Positions 32,140-42,819 of a stretch of DNA of 54,706 nucleotides are shown here, piece by piece (within the stretch, counting starts at the first letter, position 1; the number at the start of each line of letters is the position of its first letter). Where the stretch lies: contig NXFV01000683.1 in assembly GCA_002803225.1 (NCBI GenBank), positions 1-54,706 of the forward strand, in the 5' to 3' direction. The DNA is from Gamarada debralockiae (lineage: Eukaryota > Ascomycota > Leotiomycetes > Helotiales > Hyphodiscaceae). Position numbers and translations under genes: made by a program. The notes under the pieces were generated by a model. That model was not told the origin of the DNA, did not search any database, and saw nothing but the letters and a program-made list of their open reading frames with translations.

Positions 32140-33525
32140 TTACCCTTTGTAGTAAGCATGTGTCCCACGATTGCGAAGCGCTGAGCGTATTTTGTCTACA
32201 TAAGCTTGGATCTCGGCGTGCTCCCACTATCAGGCATGAGTCTATAACCTTCAAATTCGAGATGATGCACTTACATCCATAACTTTGGCTAACAAGAACA
32301 AGCAGAGAGCTTCAGTATCTTGCAGAAAGAATAGGAGGTTCCACAACCCAACTTCCTTCAGCTTCTGATCGCTGCTCCAAGGCCCAATTGGCAGCTTGAA
32401 CTTGTGTTCCTTAACATCCACAAACCCAGCTTCGGTAATATACTTCTTAGAATCCTTAGATATTTCAAATGATTTCCCCATTCTCTTTCCTGCTTCCACA
32501 AAATGGGTTCCCCAGCCGTGCAAAATGTTGTCTTCAGTCACGGTGCCATCATCTGACTCAAAAAAGACAGAGGAGTCCATGTGTTCAATCCAGCCACCAT
32601 TTTTAAGACACCTCGTTCAGTTAGAGAATGGAAGTGACGCTATTAAAGCTTATTTCAACATACCTGAACGCTTGACCATATAGGCATGGCCAATCGCTGA
32701 TCGCGCCCATGAGATAACGCATGTGAACAAAATCAAAGCTGTTCGGGGCGTACGTCCATTCTGATTCCGCATCGTCCAGTTCAAACCTGCAATTTGGTGG
32801 TACAAAAGAAGGCATGATATCGGAGAGATCTGTGCCTATCACCTCCGCTGATGGGAATTGGTCTGCGAAATCTCTATCAAAATTTAGCTTGTTCGGTTCG
32901 TGAATGCTTTGAATCATATACATAGCCCAGATTCCAGTTCCCGTGCCAATGTCTATGACTCTCTGTGCATTTATCAGCCAAGTTTGCCTGGATAGGAGCT
33001 ATTTTGATTGAACAGAGCTCATACCTGTGGTGTTGAACTGATGGGTGCCAAGAACAGCTTGCCATCGAGCAATACGGTAAACATTTGGTGACTGTTATGT
33101 ATTTAGATAACACATAAGCGGCTGGGTCATACATATACATACACAATATCGAGCTGCTCGTTCTGTTTCTCATCGTTGGGTCCCCTAAGAATAACTTAAG
33201 CAATGAATACGGCAACAAACCCTTCTACAAACCAGTACACAGCTCCTTTGAAGTTCTGATAAGTTCTCCCATGCAATTCGCGATACGTTCGGATGCTTTC
33301 AGTTAATGACGCCGTAGAGATAGCACTAAAGAAATTTCAGATGGAGGGGCTCGGGAGAAAGGGTTTAACAAAGCTCACAAATCGTCGCCGTATGCGGAGT
33401 CTGATTCATCTTGACCGTGGTCCTAAAGAGAGAAGCTACCCATCAGAAGAGTTAATAAAATGCTGGAAAAACCCGGCGCATACTATTGGAATCACTATTT
33501 CGTCGCTGCTGGTGCTTTGGGTCAT
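32140..33525 (-). CDS. LaeA-like SAM-dependent methyltransferase
   Basis: Nine exons on the minus strand give 318 residues: 33525-33484, 33422-33379, 33325-33239, 33184-33143, 33091-33025, 32962-32922, 32873-32664, 32611-32275 and 32226-32140. All introns are 48-62 nt and all phases agree. The SAM-binding motif I is VIDIGTGTGIW at 96-106, followed by the acidic DFADQFPSAEVIGTDLS, then FDFVHMRYLMGAISDW and a GGWIEHMD strand. The N-terminal SDSAYGDD and SIRTYRELHGRTYQ segments match the LaeA-like family common in fungal secondary-metabolism and orphan loci. LaeA itself is a nuclear regulator of secondary metabolism; these paralogues are mostly of unknown substrate. No metabolite cluster is visible here, so a regulatory role is not inferred. 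Confidence 0.9.
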
Positions 33526-35402
33526 AGTTGGCAAGAAGTTGATAGAAAATCAATTCAGAAAGCAATGCACGTGGGGTCATTTCTGCAGGGTGAACTATGT
33601 GTAATCAGTGATTTCCCTCTGCCCCTCGATTTTTAGAACCCCTGGAATTTACCTTATTATAACTTAACCACTACGCGTGCAATCACGTTTATATGAAGTA
33701 ACGTTGATAATTATATATATGGTAGCTGTTATACGAGAGGAAACTTAAAATAAAGCAGTTTTGTAGCAGGGGTAAGAGGGTGCCCAAAATCGCATTTTAA
33801 CGTGCTTGCGTCTAAGCCTGAATTTTAAGGCTAAAATAAATCCAAGGCAGAGCCTCAAAACGCGATTTTAGGTACTATCTTACAGCACCTTTAAAATGGG
33901 GTCATATTAAGAATCCTTTTTATTATATTAGAGAATTTATTACAGAGATTAATTAAGCAAAGTGCAAAATGTTTTAAAGATATCTGTAATAGTTATAAGT
34001 AGGTTAAATTTTTGAGGGTTCACAAAAATCGAAAATCACACTAGTTATGCAATCGGTTGTAGCCGGAAATGCGGGCCGCGCCACAACCTCTTTCGCAAAG
34101 GGCTCGTTCCTCAGGATGATGTTGACAGCGCTTAAAGGCCACTGTCATTGAGGGAGGAACGTTAGTGCCCCATCCCGATTTAGTTCATGCCTCAATTAAG
34201 TCCAAATGAATTACCGAAAAAGAAATGGGAGGCTCAAATCGCGTGTACTCATACCTCTTTGTGGTATCGAGCAATGAGATGTTGGAAGATTGTCAGCAGT
34301 GGCTTTTAATGCAGATTAAGGAGATTTTCCTCTGTCAGGTTGATTTTGATAGCTGTCTACGACCGAGTCTCATCCGCAGATCATGCAGATTTGGCAGTAC
34401 GGCAGCACGCGCGAGTTGTTTCTTGTGCCTCGTCTTGGCCTGTTTGGTTGTCAATAGCAGACGTTAGCTCTGATCTGAAACGAACCTAAAGTTGGCAAGT
34501 CTTCTTGTTTCTTCGATTTTACTAATAAATTCCAGATGATGATGGTAAGCCAACCATTGGAAATCTAGGAGAGTGAGTGCGCGTACTCATATGGCCAAGA
34601 TCACACAGCCTCCTGGCCGAGCTTTCCTTATCTCCCAGGACGACTTTTGGAAGACATGAGCTGAAAGATATTCAACGCAGAAAGTTGGGACCAAGTAGGC
34701 TGGTATCTTTCGGACGGAGGTGCAGGAGTGTGAGGTGACAAGCCGCCCTCGTATATCCAAAGAATGCAATTCTCCATCTACGTCGTCGAAGTGGTGATTG
34801 CCGATGCTGGTTCTCGAGTGACATTCGAAAGCTTCCTTGAACTTTATATCTGATGCAAACGACCGCCGCCATCCTAAACTACAGACCACACAATCAGAGA
34901 CAGATTCCACAGCCGCACGAGTAACAAATTCTTCCATCGATTGAAGGGGCCTTGAACACGTGATATTATAGATCACATAACACCTTAGAATCCCTTCCTT
35001 TCCCCCTTTTCCAAATGGGGCATCGGTCGCGAATTAAGCTTATATTAAGCCCCCACACTGTCTCACAATTGCATCAGGATGAACTTAAAATTTCCCTTTT
35101 CAATCTCCATGACATTTCCGACAGCATCTGCGGCGATTTTGGAGGGGTAGGAGAGCTCGTTATCTTAGATCGAGATAATCCACCACCATAAGCAAGCCGA
35201 TTTCAGTAGCTGTTGATCACCCAATTATTTTGAACCGACTTCTTAGGTCGAAATCTCAGAATCTCAAATTTCAACCAGGTTTCCCGCAAACTGGAAAGCG
35301 CTTGGGGGTTTAGTCCTAGTTTTTCGGAAGGGTGGGGGACGCCGAACACGGTAAAAAGGAAGGCTGAAGAAAAGGGGTTTGAAAAGTCTAGAATTCCTGC
35401 AT
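33526..35402. other. gene-poor region with AT-rich block
   Basis: Holds the promoter of the methyltransferase gene and an AT-rich block listed separately. The remaining open frames (for example 34225-34467 and 34587-34976) show no resemblance and are probably chance. Confidence 0.4.
33640..34060. repeat. AT-rich block, possible mutated (RIP-like) repeat remnant
   Basis: This stretch is strikingly richer in A and T than its surroundings, full of TTA/TAA words, with no open frame. It contains inverted octamers AAAATCGC (33786-33793) and GCGATTTT (33862-33869) and the small palindrome AGCCTGAATTTTAAGGCT between them. Such AT-rich islands in fungi often are transposon copies degraded by C-to-T mutation. 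No recognisable transposon protein is left, so this remains an interpretation of composition. Confidence 0.4.
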
Positions 35403-35699
35403 ATGTTAAAGGAGATGCGAGGCCGGAGAAAGCGTCAGCCACTGCGGCTCTTGGCAATACCTACAGTTACCTTGGGTGATGCAAGGAAAGTAGAGGACTC
35501 GAAGATGAGACGAGAGCCGGCTCCAGTGGAAACTGGGAACCGACCAGGGCAATGGATTGCATACCGCTCCTATCGTCTGATGGAGCTTAATAATGCCCTC
35601 AAAGAATCGAAACACAGAACACTCAACCAGAAGAAGGAATCATTTGGAGAAATATTTGTTCGAGACTTGAGATATGTTCTGGAAGAAGTGAGTCTTTGA
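35403..35699 (+). CDS. possible small basic protein
   Basis: A plus-strand frame from the ATG at 35403 to the stop at 35697-35699 gives 98 residues. It is rich in Arg and Lys in the first half and helical-looking in the second half (RLMELNNALKESKHRTLNQK, ending in RDLRYVLEEVSL). No known domain. The second half looks more protein-like than the first, so this may be the last exon of a gene whose upstream exons I could not find. Only 158 bp separate it from the start of the RRM gene. Confidence 0.3.
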   Translation: MLKEMRGRRKRQPLRLLAIPTVTLGDARKVEDSKMRREPAPVETGNRPGQWIAYRSYRLMELNNALKESKHRTLNQKKESFGEIFVRDLRYVLEEVSL

Positions 35700-35857
35700 T
35701 GCGGGCCGTTATTGAAGCTCAGACCAGAACCTTAAATTAGCGTGCAGCTTAAGCGACCTCTCTAAATTAAGAAAGCTCCAACGCGAAACACACAATCATC
35801 AACGAAGAACCGTCGACGATTACGAGGCTGTACTTTATTGTATCAGCCTCTATTGAC

Positions 35858-37559
35858 ATGTCCAATATGGCCAGCAGTACTGTTACTCTTGAGAAGGCCT
35901 ACTTCGAAACTTTACTGAGAAGGTAAGCCTTCCTAAGACCCTCAGACCCTGGGGAAAAGAAAGCTCGAGGCGCGTGCTCACAGTCGGGATCCAACTGCTA
36001 ACGCTTCTTCCCCCCAACAGAGCCCAATTCGTACGTGTCAAACTCGAAACAAATACCATACCTACCCTGCTCACTGCGCTGCCTAGCATACATCTGGAGT
36101 TGACTATACCACTCCTGTTCATCTTCCCACTGTCACTATACCAAAGACCGACCATGATAGCCTCGTATGCCTTATCGCAGACCCTCAGTCTGGCAATATG
36201 CTAACATGTGGTTCAGTTGAGTTCAGCTCGTCAATTTGGTACGAAAATCTACAGCAGAGCAGCATGATTGCTTGCAGAAAGCCCATCTTCAATTGGGTTT
36301 CGAGATGCTAACAAACAGGTAGCAAACCTTCGACGCAATTTGTTTAGAGGTGGTATACCCGAAGAGACCTTTGCAGTGAGTCCTCCAACACCACTATCTT
36401 CATACTATGTGTCTGACAGCTCCTCGGCAGGTCTTAATTCAGGATGATCCTCCAGCAACTGACAGTGGGGAGACAACCGCCAATTCCAATGTCGAAGAGA
36501 CCACAGACGGCAGCGTCTACGTAAAACAATCATCTGCGCCTACAACTCATGTTACTTCTGGACAGGACTATACATATGGAAGAAATGCCAACTACACTCC
36601 CACCAATGGCGATACTCGACCTCGAGACACTCCCCTGCGCGACATCTCCAACGTCAATGATGACTTCACATACATGCAGGATGGTCCTTCGGATGGTTTT
36701 TACGATGGAGGGAGTGGAAACAATGATTCGCAGACTAGGTTCACTCGACCACAATTCGATAAGTTCGCTAAGCGAACTGTCCTACTAGCCAACCTTCCAG
36801 AGGGCGTCACCCATGCAGATGTTGTTGATGCTGTCCGAGGAGGTATGCTGCTAGATATATATCTTCGCACTCATGATAGAGCTGCCAGCGTATCTTTTCT
36901 AGAGGAGGCCAATGCTCAAGAGTTTTATCGTCATGTTAAGCGCCACGATTTGTACATTCGGGGGAAGAGAGTACAGTCCTCCCCTATTTCCTTTCCTATC
37001 TGTACCTCTCCTAATGTGTTGTAGGTTGAGATTCGATGGAACGATCGTCAATTCATTCTACCACCTCATGTTGCCAACAAGATTGGCATCGGTGCCACGA
37101 GAAACTTGGTCATCCGAAACTGCAACCCAAAACACACCGAGGAAGTCATTCGCGATGACTTGGAGCATATTCATAACCTTGTTGTGATCAAAGTCACTTT
37201 CAATGGGCAAAACGCTTATATTTCCACAAATTCTGTGCACAATGCAATGTTTGCTCGGACCTGCATGATGAGTCGAGCGTAAGTGATCAACTCAGCGTCA
37301 AAATATGCCTCTAACAGCCAGTAGGACCTACAAGGGATCGAAGATTGACTGGGACGACGATGAGTGTGCTGCTCCATTGGAGAAGCCACAAGTGTCTCGC
37401 CGGGAGAATGCGCAACCAAAGAAGAAAGCTGATCCACTGATGAACCGATTCCAACTTCTAAACATCGACGGAACCGAAGATGGCTCTGAGGATGAGGACA
37501 GCGGCGGAATCACCTTTCAAACTGCCTTGTCACCATCAACTCTCGGAGTTGTGGCTTGA
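35858..37559 (+). CDS. RNA-binding protein with two RRM-type domains
   Basis: Six exons, 35858-35922, 36021-36030, 36319-36375, 36431-36970, 37025-37278 and 37322-37559, give 387 residues. The N-terminal TVTLEKAYFETLLRRAQF and ANLRRNLFRGGI block continues smoothly across a 10-nt micro-exon. Residues 55-150 are polar and disordered. RRM1 lies at about 159-231 (RTVLLANLPEG as RNP2-like strand; AASVSFLEEA as RNP1-like strand) and a second, divergent RRM at about 245-312 (TRNLVIRNCNPKH). The C-terminal tail is acidic. The plan is reminiscent of fungal Nrd1/Mrd-like RRM regulators that bind mRNA, but the match is from memory and no symbol is given. The 288-nt intron 2 is long for this window. Two octamer copies follow the stop (37590 and 37655). 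Confidence 0.85.
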
Positions 37560-38302
37560 CCGTCAGATTTTCAATCGTTTATTTCGCCTGAACGATTCTA
37601 AATCATCGACTTCCAATTCGGCCTTCGATCCGCCGACGACCTTTCAATTGTCCTGAACGATTGTAATACGGATGGTAATACTAGCCTTTGCATTCATTAA
37701 GTCCTTAAGACCTTGGCGGACTTGTGTATTACTTTAGGGCGTTTTGGTTTTCCTTTGCTCTACTACGTCGACTGGCCTGCTATCCCGTGTCGACCGGCGT
37801 TCCTATCACTGGATTGTGGTGGTAGTGATGTTCAGATACCCCACATGTGTCTGTGTGCCCTTTCTTTTGTTTTCGAATACCCTAAAATCGCTATTGCTAC
37901 TTCAGCCTTGTATGATTTTCTTCGCACTTCAAAATGGTCTTTGTTGTAGATGCTTACATCGCTGAGTGTAGCTGGATGGATCATACATGATACACATTGT
38001 CGATAGCTTGAATAAGAGGAAGAGAGCTTTTTCTATTACAACTCTGATTCAGTTCGCAAACTTGCAGTGAAGAACAAATGATATAGCCCAAGGACAGCCC
38101 TGCCCCTAAAAATTCATCACGTGGACCGGATAAACTGATAAAGGCTGAGGCTGAAATAACGAGGCAACATACCGGGATTTACATTGTTTCATCTCAATGC
38201 GACGTCTTTGTACGACTCAACCCTACATTCCATAGTTCGCTTCCTACACCTAGATACCCTACGATGTGACCTTGGGCCTTAAGCTGCCCTCTCAAAGCCT
38301 CA
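37560..38302. other. intergenic region
   Basis: 3' flank of the RRM gene, with GAACGATT at 37590-37597 and 37655-37662, then the promoter of the GPHR-type gene. No gene supported. Confidence 0.4.
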
Positions 38303-39946
38303 ATGCTACCATCCGACAAATGCGAAGATGATGCGTGCACAGCACCCGGCTTCCAAACCCGTGCGCTGAGCTCGGCATCCTTCACCACACTCGCTTTCTC
38401 CTCTGTCCCCTTCATCGTCACTTTCCTGGTCGTCTGCCTCGTGGTTCTGCATAAGCTGTTTCCTTTGGTATCCGGATCTAAAGACGATGGTGAACATTAT
38501 CTCCCCAGTGGCGCGCCGCCGAGTTTGCGACAGAGCCATGCTGAGCATGACGCGAAAACGGGCAGGCGGAAGGTTGTCGCGATCTCGTTCTCTACCACTA
38601 TCGCTCTTGCAGCTGTCCTTGCAGAATTGATACTCTGTGAGCTTTCGAACTCTTTCAGCCCTGCCGCTAGAGCAGTGGCCCTCAAGATTACCGTTCCGAC
38701 CCTCCTATTCTTCTTGGTCGTCCTCATACCATTCCTTGAACTCCAGTCGATTGTTTCAGGCTCCGGGTGGTCGTTTTCGAGAACGGATAGAGGCAAGATA
38801 CCTAAAATAGCATGGATGTTACAGGCGGCAGGATTTACACTCTGGTTGATGGGGTTCTGGTGGCTAGGGAAAGGGATTCCGGGGACGTATATCCATGAGA
38901 TGGCATCACAGCCAGGGAAAGATCTCAGTGAAGCCTGTCTGGAACGTGTTGGTATAATTGGGATCTCGTTGATGGCGTTACTATCTGGGTTCGCTGCTGT
39001 CTCGGCACCTTGGCAGACATTCGGTGCTAAGCAGAGGCCCGTGACGGACTCAGATGTGGCGCGCAAACAGGCGGGACTTGATGCTACAAATGATATGCTG
39101 GCTGCTAAGAAAAGCCGTCTGCGAGCTCTGCAACGGAAGGTTAAAGAAACCCCAGCGCAAGGATTCATGGCCAAAACCATTGGAACGATTCGTGGCAGCG
39201 CAGACACCCAGGAGCTGAAGGCTCTAGAACTAGAGATCTCTGGCCTCTCGTCCATGGCACTCAGTCTCTCTTCGTCTCTCACACTTCTCCAAAACAGACT
39301 CGCATACAGTCGACGTGCCTCTTCTCCACTAGGCAAGCTCTTCGTAACACCAGCCTCTTACGCCTTCGCAATCTACTGCATCTACCGAATCTTCAGCACT
39401 TCACTCGCAACCCTCCGACGGATTCTCTTCCCATCTCCCGACCCCACAGCCTTCTCATCTTCCTCCACGGACCCAATAAACCGCATCCTCTCCCTCCTAG
39501 CAAAGCACGTCGACCCAACCCTCGACCAACTAGCCTGGTCCCGGCAAATCTCCTTCCTCCTATCCGGCATCATTCTCCTCGCATCCTTCAACAGCGTTCT
39601 CCAAACGTTCCACATGATCATCAAACTCTCACCTTCTCTCCTCTACCAAGCGCAAGCCAATCTGGCGCTTATCATCGCCCAAATCAGTGCAACGTACGTG
39701 ATTTCCAGCGCGTTGTTACTAAGGAGTAATCTGCCCACGGAGATGAAGAGCGTCGTGTCTGAAGCGCTGGGGAGTCCGCTGGAGCCTGGTTTCGTGGAGA
39801 GGTGGTTTGAGGGCTGGTTTCTGGTTGCGAGTGCGGCTACTGCGGTGGGGATTTGGGTGGGTAGGAAATTTGCAGCGGGGAGTGGGGATTGGGATGATTT
39901 CGATGATTATGGAGGGGATATTGAGATGGGCCAGAAGAGGTCATGA
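38303..39946 (+). CDS. Golgi pH regulator / GPHR-type multi-pass membrane protein
   Basis: Single-exon gene of 547 residues from the first in-frame ATG. Several membrane segments are visible: about 30-50, 95-115, 130-150, 170-190, 215-235, then after a charged coiled segment (about 250-330) further ones at about 350-370, 415-435, 455-480 and 505-525. The conserved GIIGISLMALLSGFAAVSAPW segment (ER-lumen/Golgi-type family hallmark), the following coiled region and the SPL..G near the end match the GPHR/GTG family. In animals GPHR acidifies the Golgi; the plant members were proposed as abscisic-acid receptors. In fungi the family is conserved but little studied. The acidic tail (DDFDDYGGDIEMG) is probably cytosolic. 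Confidence 0.88.
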   Translation: MLPSDKCEDDACTAPGFQTRALSSASFTTLAFSSVPFIVTFLVVCLVVLHKLFPLVSGSKDDGEHYLPSGAPPSLRQSHAEHDAKTGRRKVVAISFSTTIALAAVLAELILCELSNSFSPAARAVALKITVPTLLFFLVVLIPFLELQSIVSGSGWSFSRTDRGKIPKIAWMLQAAGFTLWLMGFWWLGKGIPGTYIHEMASQPGKDLSEACLERVGIIGISLMALLSGFAAVSAPWQTFGAKQRPVTDSDVARKQAGLDATNDMLAAKKSRLRALQRKVKETPAQGFMAKTIGTIRGSADTQELKALELEISGLSSMALSLSSSLTLLQNRLAYSRRASSPLGKLFVTPASYAFAIYCIYRIFSTSLATLRRILFPSPDPTAFSSSSTDPINRILSLLAKHVDPTLDQLAWSRQISFLLSGIILLASFNSVLQTFHMIIKLSPSLLYQAQANLALIIAQISATYVISSALLLRSNLPTEMKSVVSEALGSPLEPGFVERWFEGWFLVASAATAVGIWVGRKFAAGSGDWDDFDDYGGDIEMGQKRS

Positions 39947-40860
39947 TGAGAAATGTGTTGCATGTGTTATATTAGTGGGGTTTCTGGGTTGTTTGCATTT
40001 TCCTGAGAAGCCCCTGGGGCATATGCGATTCCGGGGGCAATTCACTTCAAAGGACGAGGGGAAAGGACTGGTATGCATGCCTTGAAGAGCATCACATTGC
40101 AGAATTGCAGATGGCTTTGGAGGGACAATGGAGTTCTTCCAACTTTCTACAGTATTACCTGCGTGTCAATGCACACATCCCAAAGCACTGACCATGGTTT
40201 GAAGAGTCCAAGGCAATGAATTTCGCATTCCAGAACCCAGTTTGACTTCACAGATGGGAGCGTGGAATTGAAGGGAGTGCATTCAAGTACAGTACAGCTA
40301 AAGTATACTCAGGGGGACACATTGGGATTTCAACCAGTCAAAGGAAGCTGAATTGAACATCATCGCACCTTTTCTTAGCGGCTGCTTTAGCAGCCCTGCC
40401 AGAGTTTGATCAGCCCTACTCTACTAACACGAGCAATCTCCCTACACTCCAGCTTTTCCTCAACTCAACACTCACACCTTGAGCGACTGACCACTTGTTG
40501 AAGCTGCCCTCTTACTACTCTCTGAGACGTCACTCGCGCTGACCGTTGACCGGCAAAGGACAAGGCTACTCAGCGACGAGAGCTTACCACGCACAAGCAC
40601 ATCAGCTCGACCAAACGAGATGCTGCCCTTTCAGAGACCGGACCCCTTGGTGTTTATTCTGATCAAATGCCTCAATCTGTCGTCGGACGCTTGAGGTGGA
40701 ATTTGAGCTCCGGCGGGGGTTTGATTTGGCAACTTTACCAGGGCAGCAGCGCTCTTTCAATATTGCCAAAACATGTATCATGTCGCCGCCGGGATACATT
40801 TTTGCCGGTTCAGTCATCTTTGCAGCAGGGACCTTCCGAGGCCAATAGCTGCTTGGAGTA
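39947..40860. other. intergenic region
   Basis: 3' flank of the GPHR-type gene and upstream flank of the HET remnant. No supported gene; the minus-strand frame 40602-40931 is partly the antisense shadow of the HET remnant. Confidence 0.4.
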
Positions 40861-42175
40861 GTGAGATTAGCATTTTCAAAGCTTCTGGACACTTCGAAAC
40901 CTGAACTTTCAAGACTCATCGCCAGGACCATTCAGTCCAAAGTCGACTCGACCAGCGATGGACGCGTGTATCAATACTTACCGCAGAAACAAATCGCGGA
41001 GATTCGTCTCCTCAAGTTGATGCCGAGGAATCCGGCAGATCCGTCTCGAATCAACTGCGAACTCTTCCACTTTCAACTCAAAGACGTCCCTCCATACTTA
41101 TATGCTACATGACGTGAGTGCGTGAGACGCTGAGCTTTCATGGTCTGGGTGGACGCGGTTTACATAGATCAGGACGATTCCGAAGAAAGAACATATAAGT
41201 GAGCATGATGAGGTTAATATTCAGCTGGACATATCTTGTTGAGATATGGCTTGGTGATTCTGACGATTCTGCGCTTGCGGCTGAAATGGTGACGGATGTC
41301 TCTATAACTGTCATGAGTGCTCTCGCCGGCATGAGCACTGCAGAATACCTAGAACATTCACGAGATTGAGCACCGACGCCCATGATTGGACTTCGATTCG
41401 AAGCGATGCTAGAGAACCTGCGCATTTCAGACCAATGAACATCTTATCCGGAGCGGACACAATGTCCTTCGTTCAGGCCATTTGCGGAGCACATTTCCCT
41501 GGCAGCAGAAAGGAGATATTCCAAAAGTATTCAGAACCTTGCGACCAGCCCAAACTAGCAGCCCTAGTAAAACTTCTGAGCAATCCTTGGTTCGTTTCGA
41601 GTTTGGGTGATCTAAGAGGTTGCGGTTTCTACAAATGTTATGATCCTCTATGAACAGTAGGATATACCTTGGCCATTGATCAATGTGGTCGTTTCCATAT
41701 TCAATCATGACGAGGGCCAGTCCAAAATGCTCTTAGCCCGCAAATCGAACCTTCATCACACTCTTGACGGACTTCGTTCGGCTTCGCTCATGCGAAATCT
41801 AAACATGAGCCTGTCCGAAAATTTATCTTTACCTTTGTCCACCGCTCTGGATTGGACCATTAGCAAACCGACAAGGATGGCATCCCATACTTCATCCATG
41901 TCTCAATCCCCAAAATACAGTTTCGACGCCTAGTTCCACTGGGGAACGAAGTTCCAGATTCCCCTCTTGATACGTGGAGTCAATTTCTGCACATCAAGGC
42001 GCATCAATCGTGTCTCTTCGCTGGAGAGTATACGGATCACGATCATAGTTGGGCAACCTGCAGCTCTAGTCTTGTCGACAGCGAGGGTAAGTGGGCGGGT
42101 GCTATCCGGTTCAATCTTGATGCTACGCATCGTCCATCTGTAGGGACCTCTCTCGAGCTCATTCGTTGTCACTAG
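40861..42175 (+). pseudogene. decayed HET-domain (heterokaryon incompatibility) gene
   Basis: Pieces of a HET protein occur in order on the plus strand. The first frame (40861-41112) ends in IRLLKLMPRNPADPSRINCE and FHFQLKDVPPY, the usual entry to the domain, and stops at TGA just where the ALSYVWG-type motif is expected; that motif appears deleted. The next piece, from about 41150, has WVDAVYIDQDDSEER, then after a shift MMRLIFS and VEIWLG. Further on are LLSNPWF and, after a +1 shift, RVWVI followed by TAA (41613-41615) and TAG (41658-41660) where Gln codons are expected. A C-terminal stretch stays open to a TAG at 42173-42175. HET proteins trigger cell death on fusion of unlike mycelia; this copy cannot encode one. 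No ATG start is evident. Confidence 0.75.
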
Positions 42176-42819
42176 GAAGTGCCCAGAACGAGGAGAAATT
42201 GGAGGGTGAGACAGATGGTTGAAATATGCTTGAGCGACCCAAAGATTCAAAGTGCTACTAGTTTTACTACGTTATGTGGATCGAATGGGTGAGTGGATTT
42301 GCGTATCGCAAAACCATTGGCACAGTATATAGGTCTTTGTGAGAGAGCCAGGCTCTGGAGTAGGCCCTTGGCTGAAACTAAGCGGGATGTATCATGTCAA
42401 AGAGATTTACACTCCCTTGGGATATGGACGGACATAGGATATGGTGTTGTGGATCAGTATGTCCTATATCAATCGCTCAGTCAGTCTCAGCGAGTCGAAG
42501 GAGTGATTTTTGATACATATTCAAGTATGAAATAACCGTACTTCAATCGCTCAATTATTCTCAGCGATTTAAAATTGGAGTTTTGGTAATTATCCAAGGT
42601 ATAATGGGATCCGGACTTCATTCACTAAGAAAGTGTGAATAACTTAGGGATATGAGTTACTTGGCAGCTCAAGCCAATTGAAGATTAGAGACTCATGTAG
42701 GACGCTGCTGTCCACGCTCTCACCTGTTCTGAGATGCCCGAGCCATACCCAGGCCGTCGTCTAGTATGCTCCATATTCACATAGAAACATGAGGTCGCTC
42801 TCGTCTCCTTAGACCCTTC
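42176..42819. other. intergenic region with a short direct repeat
   Basis: CAATCGCTCA...TCTCAGCGA occurs twice, at 42470-42493 and 42544-42567, exactly 74 nt apart. Otherwise nothing recognised. Confidence 0.4.

Noticed and set aside
38497..39336. 279-codon minus-strand frame inside the GPHR-type gene
   Set aside because: Antisense shadow; the plus-strand frame has clear membrane segments and family resemblance.
40602..40931. 109-codon minus-strand frame at the start of the HET remnant
   Set aside because: Overlaps the plus-strand HET piece in antisense and has no resemblance of its own.
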